Of a stretch of 25,065 bases of DNA, positions 14,090 through 21,051 are shown in pieces. A program made the translations under genes and the position numbers. This DNA is from a virus. The stretch is from positions 1-25,065 of IMG/VR virus record IMGVR_UViG_3300040811_000379. One strand, given 5' to 3'. Each line of letters begins with the position of its first letter. Positions within the stretch are counted from its first letter, which is position 1. The notes under the pieces were generated by a model, which was given only the letters and a program-made list of their open reading frames with translations, made no database searches and was not told where the DNA came from.

Positions 14090-14497
14090 TTATTCGTGTT
14101 CTCCGCCTGGATCGTTTGCATCTAGTTTTACCTTTTGTCCGTTGATCCACATTGTTTGGCGTGTGCGACTTACACTGTGGTATCCAGGGCGCAGGTTAAA
14201 AAGTGTGTTAACCTTTTGAGGATTTTTATCTGCGGCATTCAATGTTATCGCAGTAATAAACACACCTGTAATGAACACTAAATGAAATGCGGCACTAATA
14301 CCAAAAGCCATATAGCTACCAATCATTACAGCAAAGATACCTGACCACATAAATGCTAGAATTTGAAATACCATATGTGCTACTCGAGGATCAAGTTTAC
14401 GTAATGAAGAGCCATTAATAGTCATAATGCTATCCCAGGCTTCTTTCGTACTAAGAATTGTGTTTGCCCATCCAATGGGTCTTACTTGTTTTGTCAT
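14090..14497 (-). CDS. Small membrane protein, function unknown
   Basis: I start this gene at the ATG at 14497 (MTKQVRPIGWANTILSTKEA), which has GGAGAGTGAA before it. The open frame extends further upstream only through tRNA genes, which is not coding. The 135-aa product has two hydrophobic segments, HMVFQILAFMWSGIFAVMIG and AFHLVFITGVFITAITLNAA. A polar C-terminal tail rich in basic residues follows and ends GGEHE. It is the last gene of the mixed tRNA cluster, 22 bp after tRNA-Leu. No family recognised. Confidence 0.7.
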   Translation of the reverse strand: MTKQVRPIGWANTILSTKEAWDSIMTINGSSLRKLDPRVAHMVFQILAFMWSGIFAVMIGSYMAFGISAAFHLVFITGVFITAITLNAADKNPQKVNTLFNLRPGYHSVSRTRQTMWINGQKVKLDANDPGGEHE

Positions 14498-14519
14498 TTC
14501 ACTCTCCGTGTCTATGTTA

Positions 14520-14602
14520 TGGTGCCCCGGGAGGGACTCGAACCCCCACTCTTTCGAACAGGTACCTAAAACCTGCGTGTCTACCAATTTCACCACCGGG
14601 GC
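14520..14602 (-). tRNA. tRNA-Leu(UAG)
   Basis: Class II tRNA: acceptor GCCCCGG/CCGGGGC, leucine-type D loop (GAAATTGGTAGAC), anticodon arm CAGGT-TTTAGGT-ACCTG giving UAG, a long variable arm, discriminator A and encoded CCA. It reads CUA, which also occurs at codon 9 of the leader ORF at 13945-14013. Confidence 0.95.
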
Positions 14603-14604
14603 AG

Positions 14605-14680
14605 TGGTGCTGGTTGAGAGACTCGAACTCCCGACCTGAGGTTTACAAAACCCCTGCTCTACCAACTGAGCTAAACCAGC
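14605..14680 (-). tRNA. tRNA-Thr(UGU)
   Basis: Acceptor GCTGGTT/AACCAGC, anticodon arm GGGGT-TTTGTAA-ACCTC (anticodon UGU), T arm GGGAG-TTCGAGT-CTCTC, encoded CCA. It is 2 bp before tRNA-Leu. Confidence 0.95.
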
Positions 14681-14690
14681 AATAATATAC

Positions 14691-14936
14691 TTAGTCGTGA
14701 TAGCCGTCGTCTTCATCTAAAACGGCAATTTCAGATTTTGGTTTTTCAACTTGGTATGAAGCTATAAGTAGTTCATCAAAGTCAAAACCATCAAATTCTC
14801 CCGACTCAAGTTTTTTTATTGCATCACCTTGTCCACTTGCTTGTTTAGTTCTAATCAAGTATGCAACCACACCGATTAAGTTTGTTCTATTAATGCCTGT
14901 ATGTTGCATTGCTTTTTCAATAAAGACTCTTCCCAA
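14691..14936 (-). CDS. Small acidic protein between tRNA genes, function unknown
   Basis: The open frame runs back through tRNA-Gly, so the true start must be after it. The best candidate is a TTG at 14936 with AAAGG 7 bp upstream, giving 81 aa (L/MGRVFIEKAMQHTG...). The ATG at 14909 is the alternative. The protein has a helical N-terminal half (TNLIGVVAYLIRTKQASGQG) and an acidic C-terminal half (LESGEFDGFDFDELL, ending DEDDGYHD). It sits 23 bp from tRNA-Gly and 10 bp from tRNA-Thr, so it must be transcribed in a tRNA-containing precursor. No family recognised. Confidence 0.55.
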   Translation of the reverse strand: MGRVFIEKAMQHTGINRTNLIGVVAYLIRTKQASGQGDAIKKLESGEFDGFDFDELLIASYQVEKPKSEIAVLDEDDGYHD

Positions 14937-14959
14937 TTTTTTACCTTTCAAGTAAGTGT

Positions 14960-15033
14960 TGGAGCGGGTGAGGGGAATCGAACCCCTATCATTAGCTTGG
15001 AAGGCTAAGGTCTTACCATTACACAACACCCGC
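14960..15033 (-). tRNA. tRNA-Gly(UCC)
   Basis: Acceptor GCGGGTG/CACCCGC, D arm GTGTAATGGTAAGAC, anticodon arm TTAGC-CTTCCAA-GCTAA (anticodon UCC), T arm AGGGG-TTCGATT-CCCCT, discriminator T and encoded CCA. Confidence 0.95.
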
Positions 15034-15040
15034 TTATTTT

Positions 15041-15265
15041 TTATAGGTCTGAACTATTTCTTACAAAAGGCCCAGCGTCAAGTGCGGTGATTGCTTCTGA
15101 CTGGTTGTCAGCTTCAAACGATAGATTAAGACTTTCAAATTCTTTTGTGTCATAATCTTCATATGAGCGTAAATTAACCTCTATTGCTCCTGATTCCAGA
15201 GCAGACTTAAATGCTGATAATGCTGCTTCAACATCTTTTGTATAAACATCTACTGATACTTTCAT
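15041..15265 (-). CDS. Small protein between tRNA genes, function unknown
   Basis: The 74-aa protein has a good start (AGGAAAGAAAAA before the ATG). It is compact and acidic: MKVSVDVYTKDVEAALSAFK gives a strand then a helix, followed by AIEVNLRSYEDYDT and LNLSFEADNQSEAITALDA. The alternating strand-helix-strand-strand pattern suggests a small alpha/beta fold, but I know no family. It lies between tRNA-Ser and tRNA-Gly and ends 7 bp before tRNA-Gly. Confidence 0.65.
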   Translation of the reverse strand: MKVSVDVYTKDVEAALSAFKSALESGAIEVNLRSYEDYDTKEFESLNLSFEADNQSEAITALDAGPFVRNSSDL

Positions 15266-15288
15266 TTTTTCTTTCCTTTTCTATTTTA

Positions 15289-15378
15289 TGGCAGAGAGGA
15301 AGGGATTCGAACCCTCGGAACGCTTACACGTTCAACACCTTAGCAGGGTGCCGCTTTCGACCACTCAGCCACCTCTCT
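15289..15378 (-). tRNA. tRNA-Ser(GCU)
   Basis: Class II tRNA: acceptor AGAGAGG/CCTCTCT, serine-type D arm (GCTGAGTGGTCGAAAGC), anticodon arm GCACC-CTGCTAA-GGTGT (anticodon GCU), long variable arm, discriminator G and encoded CCA. Confidence 0.95.
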
Positions 15379-15448
15379 ATAATAAAACACACTCCCAGTT
15401 TATCAGCCTGTTGCATCAGCTATACTGTATGCAGAATGTGCTTTAATT

Positions 15449-15525
15449 TGGCTCCCCCGAAGAGATTCGAACTCCTGGCCTTAGGTTCCGCAAACCTACG
15501 CTCTATCCAGCTGAGCTACGGGGGA
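15449..15525 (-). tRNA. tRNA-Arg(GCG)
   Basis: Acceptor TCCCCCG/CGGGGGA, D arm GCTCAGCTGGATAGAGC, anticodon arm TAGGT-TTGCGGA-ACCTA (anticodon GCG), T arm AGGAG-TTCGAAT-CTCTT, encoded CCA. GCG is unusual because bacteria usually read CGN with an A34/inosine tRNA. The 70 bp to tRNA-Ser hold nothing I recognise. Confidence 0.93.
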
Positions 15526-15530
15526 ATGTC

Positions 15531-15980
15531 TTACTTCTTAAACCTCAACGTATATTGTTGACCGTTATGGTAAAAAGAAACTGTTGAATGACTATATACG
15601 TCTTCCGAACTTTCGCTATAACGTGTAATATTCCTACACTGTTCTTCTTGTCTGTATCCTACAATACCTTCCTGTTTTTGGTTCTTGTTAGCACCAATGA
15701 TGCCTCCAAGAATAGCACCTGCGTTCCTGTTATCCTTGCGTTGATTTCCATCACCAAATTGATGGCCGATAATACCACCGATAAGAGCACCGCCAATAAT
15801 ATCTTGTGCGGTAGTATTACTAGAAGTATTACCATAAATCGGAACGTCAACAACATTACACACTGTTTCAGTGTATGGTGTTCTCTTGGTTACGGTTTTA
15901 AAATGATCCTGCACCGTCTCAGCAAATGCAGGACTACATCCAAATGTTAGCATAACTGCTAATAGTGTTATTTTTTTCAT
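15531..15980 (-). CDS. Exported glycine-zipper protein
   Basis: The 149-aa protein has a signal peptide MKKITLLAVMLTFGCSPAFA with a likely cleavage after AFA; the Cys in TFGC is a weak lipobox alternative. The middle region is a glycine zipper of the 17-kDa antigen/Gly-zipper-2TM type: IIGGALIGGIIGHQFGDG, then AGAILGGIIGANK. A conserved-looking cysteine pair (TVCNVVDVP and EEQCRNITR) flanks it. Bacterial homologues sit in the outer membrane or periplasm. In a phage it could alter the cell envelope during infection, which is inference. It overlaps the upstream oxygenase-like stop (ATGA) and ends 6 bp before tRNA-Arg. Confidence 0.8.
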   Translation of the reverse strand: MKKITLLAVMLTFGCSPAFAETVQDHFKTVTKRTPYTETVCNVVDVPIYGNTSSNTTAQDIIGGALIGGIIGHQFGDGNQRKDNRNAGAILGGIIGANKNQKQEGIVGYRQEEQCRNITRYSESSEDVYSHSTVSFYHNGQQYTLRFKK

Positions 15981-16573
15981 TGTACTGTACTACTATTGAA
16001 ACTAATCATAGTCCTTCCTTGGGTTTTGTTGATTTCATAGTTAGAACCGTGTTCTAACCAACTCGGGAATAATACTAATCTCCCGTTCTCTACCGGAATC
16101 GTATTAATGCTATAGTTAAACTCGTTGCTCACTAATGGAGTCTCTAGCCTAGCATACGGATTCGGATTCTTAAAAACTAAATTATTACTGTCTCTATCTG
16201 TATTTAAGTATAACACGCCTGATACTTTAGAATTTGGATGGGTATGATCTACAATTACACTTCCTTCGTTTTGTATATGAGCCCAAGAGTTTGTTAATTT
16301 AAGCTCTGGCTGGCCTAACACGTTTGCATACTCGTTTAAGATAAAAGTTACCCTATCAAAAAAGTCGTCAACTGCTGTGTTCTTTGTAACATCATCAATA
16401 AAGTTTTTAGCGCCGTCAAATGTGCTTAGTGCATTTCTTGGCACAGTTTCATCATTGTCGTGCATATCTAAAGAACGAACATATGTGAGGATTTCATCAC
16501 GTTCGTGATCATCAATAAAATCATCAATTATCATTACTCCTGTTGGGAATAACGATTCTATGTAAACTTTCAT
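15977..16573 (-). CDS. Putative 2OG-Fe(II) oxygenase-like protein
   Basis: I start at the ATG at 16573 because it overlaps the upstream stop as ATGA. The longer reading from 16603 would lie in the upstream gene. The 198-aa protein has LTNSWAHIQNEGSVIVDHTH, then PNSKVSGVLYLNTD, later LVLFPSWLEHGSNYEINK and GRTMISFNSS. This is the double-stranded beta-helix pattern of phage 2OG-Fe(II) oxygenases. Candidate metal ligands are histidines in DHTHPNS and SWLEHG, with Arg in GRTMISF for 2-oxoglutarate. Substrate unknown. It lies between a HAD phosphatase and the glycine-zipper gene with overlapping ends. Confidence 0.8.
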   Translation of the reverse strand: MKVYIESLFPTGVMIIDDFIDDHERDEILTYVRSLDMHDNDETVPRNALSTFDGAKNFIDDVTKNTAVDDFFDRVTFILNEYANVLGQPELKLTNSWAHIQNEGSVIVDHTHPNSKVSGVLYLNTDRDSNNLVFKNPNPYARLETPLVSNEFNYSINTIPVENGRLVLFPSWLEHGSNYEINKTQGRTMISFNSSTVQ

Positions 16574-17145
16574 TTTGTTACTATCTCGTATATCTCTTTC
16601 CAATTATTTACAACTTTTGCTTTGCCATTGTAATCTTCGTTGTGTGTATGCTTAACAAGAATACCATTTAATCCAAAGCCAATACCACAGTCTACATTCA
16701 GTGGTTTATCTTCAACCCAATAACATCCAGTTCCTTCGTACTCTTTAAGAGCCTCGTCTTTGTCTGCACCTGTATCTAAGTAAATATACTTTTCAAAAAC
16801 ACTATCACCAAACATTTCACGTAGATTTTTTGTACGCAAATGTTGTGAATAATCATCATTACTTAGACTTGTAATAGCGTGAAAGATATATCCGTGATCA
16901 CTATGTAATTTTTTCACATATTTAATTGCATCTCGCAACGGAGGAAGTTTACGTATCCACGCACTTTCATTAAACATACGTACTAGTCTATTTGCTTCGG
17001 AAGCTTCTAAACCATATTTGGTATTCATCTTATACACATCTGGTGCATAAACTGTATATCCGTGTCGTTTCATCCATTGATCAAACGCATATTCCCAATC
17101 AAATAGAACGCCATCGCAATCTACTAGTATAAGTTTATCTTTCAT
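16570..17145 (-). CDS. HAD-family phosphatase, 5'(3')-nucleotidase-like
   Basis: The start is the second of two tandem ATGs (17148 and 17145), since AAGG lies 6 bp before it and only 3 bp before the first. The 191-aa protein begins MKDKLILVDCDGVLFDWEYA, the HAD motif I (DxDGVLFDW) typical of 5'(3')-deoxyribonucleotidase-like phage proteins. The ITSLSND segment is motif II, and WVEDKPLNVDCGIGFGLNGI is motif IV-like. It probably removes phosphate from a nucleotide or small molecule. It is first in the unit leading to the tRNA cluster, behind a perfect consensus promoter, and has a tandem AGGCA leader. Confidence 0.85.
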   Translation of the reverse strand: MKDKLILVDCDGVLFDWEYAFDQWMKRHGYTVYAPDVYKMNTKYGLEASEANRLVRMFNESAWIRKLPPLRDAIKYVKKLHSDHGYIFHAITSLSNDDYSQHLRTKNLREMFGDSVFEKYIYLDTGADKDEALKEYEGTGCYWVEDKPLNVDCGIGFGLNGILVKHTHNEDYNGKAKVVNNWKEIYEIVTK

Positions 17146-17178
17146 CATTTGCCTTATCCTTTGCCTATTCATACTAGT

Positions 17179-17207
17179 ATTATAATACACTAATATAGAT
17201 TTGTCAA
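17179..17207 (-). promoter_or_regulatory. Perfect consensus sigma70 promoter for the HAD/oxygenase/tRNA unit
   Basis: TTGACA (17207-17202), 17-bp spacer and TATAAT (17184-17179) on the minus strand, overlapping the stop of the preceding gene. Expected start near 17172. No later promoter is obvious before the tRNA-Arg to tRNA-Leu genes. Confidence 0.85.
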
Positions 17208-17557
17208 GTGATTTTGGTAGTGTACCAATCCTGCTCGTATTCTTCTATGATATCAACAGCATTGATCCGTTCATAACGAAAACTGCGCCAACCTTTTGCA
17301 TTTACGTCCCATACACTTACAACAGCGTCTGACACTTCTCGAACTTTCTTTTGACTCATAGCATCGTCTTTAGTAGCACGAGGTTTCATATCTTCACGCA
17401 GTGTACAAGTCATAACTCTCTTGTCACCGTTAAGTTTGTTAAAGTCAACTACTATTACGTTTTGTTCTAGTAGTGTCTTTAATGCTTCCTTAGTAGGGAT
17501 ACCTTTGAGTGACGCTATTGTATCAGCGACTGGTGACGACTTTATCTGCGAATCCAT
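17204..17557 (-). CDS. SH3-barrel-like small protein (DUF2693-like)
   Basis: The 117-aa protein has [20 protein letters not shown] followed by EDMKP (about 35-59) and [19 protein letters not shown] (about 80-98). The pair RxMxCTLxxxxxP and WDxxxxxWRSFR is what I know from small SH3-like barrel phage proteins annotated as DUF2693. Function is unknown for that family. It starts 35 bp inside the ClpP gene with GAGG before the ATG, so the two are translationally linked. Its stop overlaps the next promoter. Confidence 0.65.
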   Translation of the reverse strand: MDSQIKSSPVADTIASLKGIPTKEALKTLLEQNVIVVDFNKLNGDKRVMTCTLREDMKPRATKDDAMSQKKVREVSDAVVSVWDVNAKGWRSFRYERINAVDIIEEYEQDWYTTKIT

Positions 17558-18140
17558 TGTCTACTGCCTCTTGTGCTGTTAAAAATGTGTCAAATTTCAT
17601 TGTTTCAAACAATTCGTCATAGGTCTTACCTGCTGTGTTATGCTTCACATACAACTCTGTAAGACGCTTGTTTACTTTTTTGCTTTCTTCAAACGATCGA
17701 ATAGCATCTTCCATTTCAAGTTCTTGTACGTGTACACTACCTGAAGTACCTCGTGTGCCTGAGCTAACACGATGGATCATTGTACGACTCTCGGGTAATA
17801 CTACTCTCTTACCTGCTGTACCTGCTTGAGCTAAGAAACTGCCCATTGAACAGGCTTGACCCATTACAATAGTACGAACATCATTTTTGATATATTGCAT
17901 AGTATCATAGATAGCAAGTCCTGCCGTTACAGCACCGCCAGGTGAGTTAATGTATAAGTTAATTGTTTTATCAGGGTTGTCACTTTCTAAAAACAATAAC
18001 TGTGCTACAATTAAATTTGCCATATTGTCTTCAACTACACCGTTAAGCATAACAATACGATCTTTCATCAAACGACTGTAAATATCGTATGAACGTTCTC
18101 CGCGAGCTTCTTGCTCGACTACCATAGGTATAAGTGGCAT
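17523..18140 (-). CDS. clpP: ClpP-like serine protease subunit
   Basis: I use the ATG at 18140 ([20 protein letters not shown]), which has GGGAGG about 7 bp upstream. The 205-aa protein is full length for ClpP with the catalytic triad in place: Ser98 in [10 protein letters not shown], His123 in [10 protein letters not shown] and Asp184 in [15 protein letters not shown]. The oxyanion strand INSPGG is also intact. ClpP forms a 14-subunit chamber fed by ClpX or ClpA unfoldases. No unfoldase is in the window, so it may work with host partners. The start overlaps the stop of a 54-aa membrane-protein gene. Confidence 0.93.
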   Translation of the reverse strand: MPLIPMVVEQEARGERSYDIYSRLMKDRIVMLNGVVEDNMANLIVAQLLFLESDNPDKTINLYINSPGGAVTAGLAIYDTMQYIKNDVRTIVMGQACSMGSFLAQAGTAGKRVVLPESRTMIHRVSSGTRGTSGSVHVQELEMEDAIRSFEESKKVNKRLTELYVKHNTAGKTYDELFETMKFDTFLTAQEAVDNGFADKVVTSR

Positions 18141-18304
18141 TATAGTTCCTCCCAAATTCCGATAAATTCAGCAATAGCAAAAAACAAAGCTAGAGCTACA
18201 ACAGAGCCTGTAGCGGCTGCCCAAAGGCATCCACCTAGTCTTACTGCACTTTTTACTAAACTTAGATAAAAGTGCTTTTTTGAAACATCTACTGGTTCAG
18301 GCAT
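18140..18304 (-). CDS. 54-aa single-span membrane protein
   Basis: Read by hand: ATG at 18304, stop TAA ending at 18140. The product starts [20 protein letters not shown] and has one long hydrophobic segment ([20 protein letters not shown]). It ends [11 protein letters not shown] lies 7 bp before the start. Both ends overlap neighbours (8 bp with the upstream gene, one base with the clpP ATG), which supports real translation. Function unknown. Confidence 0.7.
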   Translation of the reverse strand: MPEPVDVSKKHFYLSLVKSAVRLGGCLWAAATGSVVALALFFAIAEFIGIWEEL

Positions 18305-18497
18305 CGGTTACCTGCACTAATGGTTCAACACTAGAAGTATCGTGCCAGTCTTCACCGCCATCTTTAAATCTTCGTGTTGTAATTTCTTTTCTTAACATAC
18401 CGTTCTTTACACGATATGTAATTAATTCTTGTTTAACAATGCCTTCAACATCACTTTCAAATGCACTGACAAACGGTCCATCAAATTTCGAGTTCAT
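18297..18497 (-). CDS. Small basic/acidic protein, function unknown
   Basis: The 66-aa protein (MNSKFDGPFVSAFESDVEGI start) has a strong AAGGAGG ribosome site. Its ATG overlaps the upstream stop by one base. It contains a strand-rich centre (ELITYRVKNGMLRKEITTRR) and WHDTSSVEPLVQV near the end, like a small beta-sheet domain. It is part of the tightly packed unit from 21015 to 17204. No family recognised. Confidence 0.7.
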   Translation of the reverse strand: MNSKFDGPFVSAFESDVEGIVKQELITYRVKNGMLRKEITTRRFKDGGEDWHDTSSVEPLVQVTDA

Positions 18498-18724
18498 TAT
18501 CTTCCTCCTTCTTTTATATAACGCACTGTAGGCCCAGGTGAAGTAAACTCCATACCGTGTGCGTTACCTACAAAGATTCTTCCATTCCAACGCATTGAAA
18601 TTTTATTTGTTGCTAAGAAGGCATCAAAACTTTTGCCTTCTCGAAAGTTATCTACTTCCGCTTCTACGCTTTGCTCATTACGTGTATTAGTGAGCATCGC
18701 TTTATTATCTACTATAGTTCTCAT
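18497..18724 (-). CDS. Small protein, function unknown
   Basis: The 75-aa protein starts MRTIVDNKAMLTNTRNEQSV and includes KISMRWNGRIFVGNAHGMEF near the middle and TVRYIKEGGR at the end. Start and stop overlap both neighbours (ATGA at 18724-18721, one base at 18497), indicating coupled translation. No motif of known function is visible. A weak promoter-like sequence, TTGACA-17-TAAACT (18798-18770), lies within the upstream gene. Confidence 0.65.
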   Translation of the reverse strand: MRTIVDNKAMLTNTRNEQSVEAEVDNFREGKSFDAFLATNKISMRWNGRIFVGNAHGMEFTSPGPTVRYIKEGGR

Positions 18725-18960
18725 TTTTTTCCTAACAGTTTTAAATTTAAAACAAAGTTCTCAACTAGTAGTTTAACAATTATTGCGCCATCTGTCAAGT
18801 GATTTCTTTCCATTTGTAGCACGTGAGCTGCCATTATAGCATAAGCCTGATCTTCGGATATGTTAAGATCGCCCCAATCTATCGGATCCATAACTTCGCC
18901 TTCTCTTGCTAGTTCTACTAGATTACGAAGTTCTTCACTCATTTCAAACATATCACTCAT
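18721..18960 (-). CDS. Small helical protein, function unknown
   Basis: The 79-aa acidic protein (MSDMFEMSEELRNLVELARE start) appears mostly helical, with ISEDQAYAIMAAHVLQMERN and a C-terminal hydrophobic helix IIVKLLVENFVLNLKLL. It follows the upstream stop by 3 bp and overlaps the next start by 4 bp. The ribosome site is weak (GGGA 11 bp upstream). No family recognised. Confidence 0.65.
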   Translation of the reverse strand: MSDMFEMSEELRNLVELAREGEVMDPIDWGDLNISEDQAYAIMAAHVLQMERNHLTDGAIIVKLLVENFVLNLKLLGKK

Positions 18961-18963
18961 ACA

Positions 18964-19398
18964 TTAGTCCCATAAGTTTTCGTAATATTTTCCGAAGAGT
19001 CGGAAGCCATTTGAAATCCTTTCTTGTTCTTGTTTCATACCGTCTCGATCATCGATGTCGAAACGCATATACACATCATCCTTGTTTGCTTTACAATCAA
19101 ATGCATAGATCATTTCGTCCAACACCCAATCCCAACGTTCAAAGAACTTGTCATCGGTGTCGCCAGTCTCATTGTACAACTTTTGCCATTCTTCTGTATT
19201 AGTAGGACGTAACCCTTCTGGAACATCTTCAAGGTCTACATCGGGGGCACCGTGTTTTGTTTCTTTTAGTTGGATAAGCATAGGCAAGATAATAGGAGCA
19301 AGTGTATGATCCATACTCCAAGTATCCCACTTATCAATATGAACCTCTATCCTCTGGTCTTCACCGTTGTCTGTGTATTCTTTAATATTAACTTTCAT
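18964..19398 (-). CDS. Conserved-looking phage protein, function unknown
   Basis: The 144-aa protein contains IEVHIDKWDTWSMDHTLAPI, ILPMLIQLKETKHGAP and FFERWDWVLDEMIYAFDCKA, ending FRLFGKYYENLW. I recall the combination of DTWSMDxTLAxIxxPML and WDWxLDEMIxAF from hypothetical proteins of many T4-like and other large phages; no function is established to my knowledge. It starts 11 bp inside the coiled-coil gene with GGAAGGG before the ATG. Confidence 0.78.
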   Translation of the reverse strand: MKVNIKEYTDNGEDQRIEVHIDKWDTWSMDHTLAPIILPMLIQLKETKHGAPDVDLEDVPEGLRPTNTEEWQKLYNETGDTDDKFFERWDWVLDEMIYAFDCKANKDDVYMRFDIDDRDGMKQEQERISNGFRLFGKYYENLWD

Positions 19399-19648
19399 CC
19401 CTTCCGTCCTCAGGTAACTTAATTATATTGTTTTCGTTATTAGCAAGCATTTGTTCTTTAATGTCGTATACCTGCTCGTGTTTAATCATAGCAATAATTG
19501 TATTAGTCAAATCAACTTCTCTACGTAGCCAACCAATTTTACGTTGCAGTTCTTCTAATTCTTTAAGATAATAGTCGAGCTCTTGCTCTTTACGCAACTT
19601 CTGTTCGATAAAATCTGATATGAGAATTAGCTTTTGTTCTTCGCTCAT
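19388..19648 (-). CDS. Coiled-coil small protein, function unknown
   Basis: I use the ATG at 19648; the GTG one codon earlier is possible. AAGGAA lies upstream. The 86-aa product is charged and almost entirely helical with a heptad pattern (IEQKLRKEQELDYYLKELEE, LQRKIGWLRREVDLTNTIIA), so a coiled-coil oligomer is likely. It sits between two unknown genes in the same unit. No family recognised. Confidence 0.65.
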   Translation of the reverse strand: MSEEQKLILISDFIEQKLRKEQELDYYLKELEELQRKIGWLRREVDLTNTIIAMIKHEQVYDIKEQMLANNENNIIKLPEDGRDES

Positions 19649-19662
19649 CACAGCGTTTCCTT

Positions 19663-20052
19663 CTAGATAGGGTCTGTAGGATTAACAATTACTCTTAAAA
19701 CTTGATTGTTATCCTGTAGAGAAAAGTGTGCAACATAGTTGTCAGGAATTTCCTTTTCTATGTTACCATTGTCTTGATCGATAATTTCAACCTTTTTAAC
19801 TCCGCCTGTTCCTTCGACTTCAAAAAGATTGTGTACTATTGTGTTGTGTAGTTCCATATAACCGTGTTCGATAGCAGGAGTATACATATCGCCTCCAAAA
19901 TTAAACACATCTATTAGACCGTACCTGAAACTGCCTCTGTCTTGGATTTCTGCCTTATGTATACGTTTTACGACTGACAAAAATGCTTTTTGTCTAGTTG
20001 CTTGATCAGCATTAGCCCACCACGCATCAACATCTTCTTTACTGATTGGCAT
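19663..20052 (-). CDS. Unknown protein
   Basis: The 129-aa protein starts MPISKEDVDAWWANADQATR with a helical N-terminus. A strand-rich C-terminal half follows (VKKVEIIDQDNGNIEKEIP, YVAHFSLQDNNQVLRVIVNP). GGAG is about 10 bp before the ATG. There is no membrane segment and no catalytic motif I recognise. It is in the same unit as its neighbours, with 14-16 bp gaps. Confidence 0.65.
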   Translation of the reverse strand: MPISKEDVDAWWANADQATRQKAFLSVVKRIHKAEIQDRGSFRYGLIDVFNFGGDMYTPAIEHGYMELHNTIVHNLFEVEGTGGVKKVEIIDQDNGNIEKEIPDNYVAHFSLQDNNQVLRVIVNPTDPI

Positions 20053-20068
20053 ATCTTTCTATCTCCAT

Positions 20069-20281
20069 TTAATGATACGTCACCTTTGTTTCTTCTTCAT
20101 CATCGGTAAGATCAATACCGAAATACTTTGCACAAATATGGATGATACTGTCTGGCACAAAGTCTTCATCTTTTCCTTCTGGAATAAACAATCCTTTAAG
20201 CTCACCGCCTGGGCCTATAATAAGTGCCCAGTCTTCATCATCCATCTGTTCTTCAAGAGTCTTTGGAGTCTCGTCTTCCAT
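20069..20281 (-). CDS. Small acidic protein, function unknown
   Basis: The 70-aa strongly acidic protein (MEDETPKTLEEQMDDEDWAL start) has WALIIGPGGELKGLFIPEGK in the centre and IIHICAKYFGIDLTDDEEE near the end. AAGG lies 8 bp before the ATG, and it begins 2 bp after the upstream stop. The pattern of a short sheet with acidic tails could suit a DNA-mimic or binding protein, but nothing in the sequence proves this. Confidence 0.65.
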   Translation of the reverse strand: MEDETPKTLEEQMDDEDWALIIGPGGELKGLFIPEGKDEDFVPDSIIHICAKYFGIDLTDDEEETKVTYH

Positions 20282-20283
20282 CT

Positions 20284-21015
20284 CTACACCTTGTAAAGTT
20301 TTACATAATTCAATCGTGTTTCGTTTGCACCAAACAACTTGTTTTTTGTTTGCGATTTTACTTTGGCTTTAATACGCTTCATAGCACCGATAGGATGTTC
20401 AAACTTGTTCATAAAGGAAACAAGATTACCATCCATAACTGCTGTGTAGTTGTAGCTCTCCCATTGTGAACTGTAACGCTTGTCAAGGATTTTAATTACA
20501 CCTTCGACAACATCTTTTTCTTTACCTAAATATTGGCTGTCTCGATATTCAATACGGATCTCTTTTGTAAGACTGGTCTCGTGCTGATCACGCTTTACAA
20601 ACTCTGGTATAAATGCAACACGGCCAAGATTGTTTACTGTAACAGTATCTTGTGACACTGACTCAATCATATCACGTTTGAAGTCGTCTAGGTCACCTAG
20701 ACCTAGCATAACATAACGTTTCATCCACTTTTGAATCTCAGCGACTTGTGCATAGTCTTCTTCAGTCACAGTAGGTTTTGTATAGTCAGTTGGCAAATGA
20801 TCTGGATGTCCTTGCCAAAAGGCAAATTTTACAATTTCTTTGTTTGAAAAGATTGTAGGATTATCCTCAGAGAATCGTCTAGTATCTCTTACGTAAGAAC
20901 CGTTAATACGTTGTGCCGCACAAGCCATAGCAAGTGCTTCTTGTGTAGGAACTGTTTTCAATGGAAGTGAATCCTTGCTTAGATATCCGTTCTTAATCTT
21001 AACATCGCTGATCAT
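20284..21015 (-). CDS. Unknown 243-aa protein, first gene of a long unit
   Basis: The protein starts MISDVKIKNGYLSKDSLPLK and is soluble. Features include FSNKEIVKFAFWQGHPDHLP, a helical centre (QKWMKRYVMLGLGDLDDFKR) and a basic C-terminal region (MKRIKAKVKSQTKNKLFGAN). The basic tail suggests nucleic-acid binding, but I recognise no family. It is preceded by a TTGACA-17-TATACT promoter and a leader with two AGGCA elements that is very similar to the leader of the phosphoesterase gene at 13558. It heads the chain of small genes leading to ClpP. Confidence 0.72.
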   Translation of the reverse strand: MISDVKIKNGYLSKDSLPLKTVPTQEALAMACAAQRINGSYVRDTRRFSEDNPTIFSNKEIVKFAFWQGHPDHLPTDYTKPTVTEEDYAQVAEIQKWMKRYVMLGLGDLDDFKRDMIESVSQDTVTVNNLGRVAFIPEFVKRDQHETSLTKEIRIEYRDSQYLGKEKDVVEGVIKILDKRYSSQWESYNYTAVMDGNLVSFMNKFEHPIGAMKRIKAKVKSQTKNKLFGANETRLNYVKLYKV

Positions 21016-21051
21016 TGTGTGCCTCTGTGTATTTGCCTAACTAATATAATT

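Noticed and set aside
14498-14716. N-terminal extension of the membrane-protein frame to 14716.
   Set aside because: The extension is translated tRNA-Thr and tRNA-Leu sequence. The ATG at 14497 has a clear ribosome site.
15588-15950. Plus-strand 120-codon open frame.
   Set aside because: It is the shadow of the glycine-zipper gene on the minus strand, without a ribosome site or protein-like composition.
18770-18798. TTGACA-17-TAAACT as an internal promoter in the 79-aa gene.
   Set aside because: The -10 element matches only four of six bases and no transcription boundary is evident; mentioned with the neighbouring gene only.
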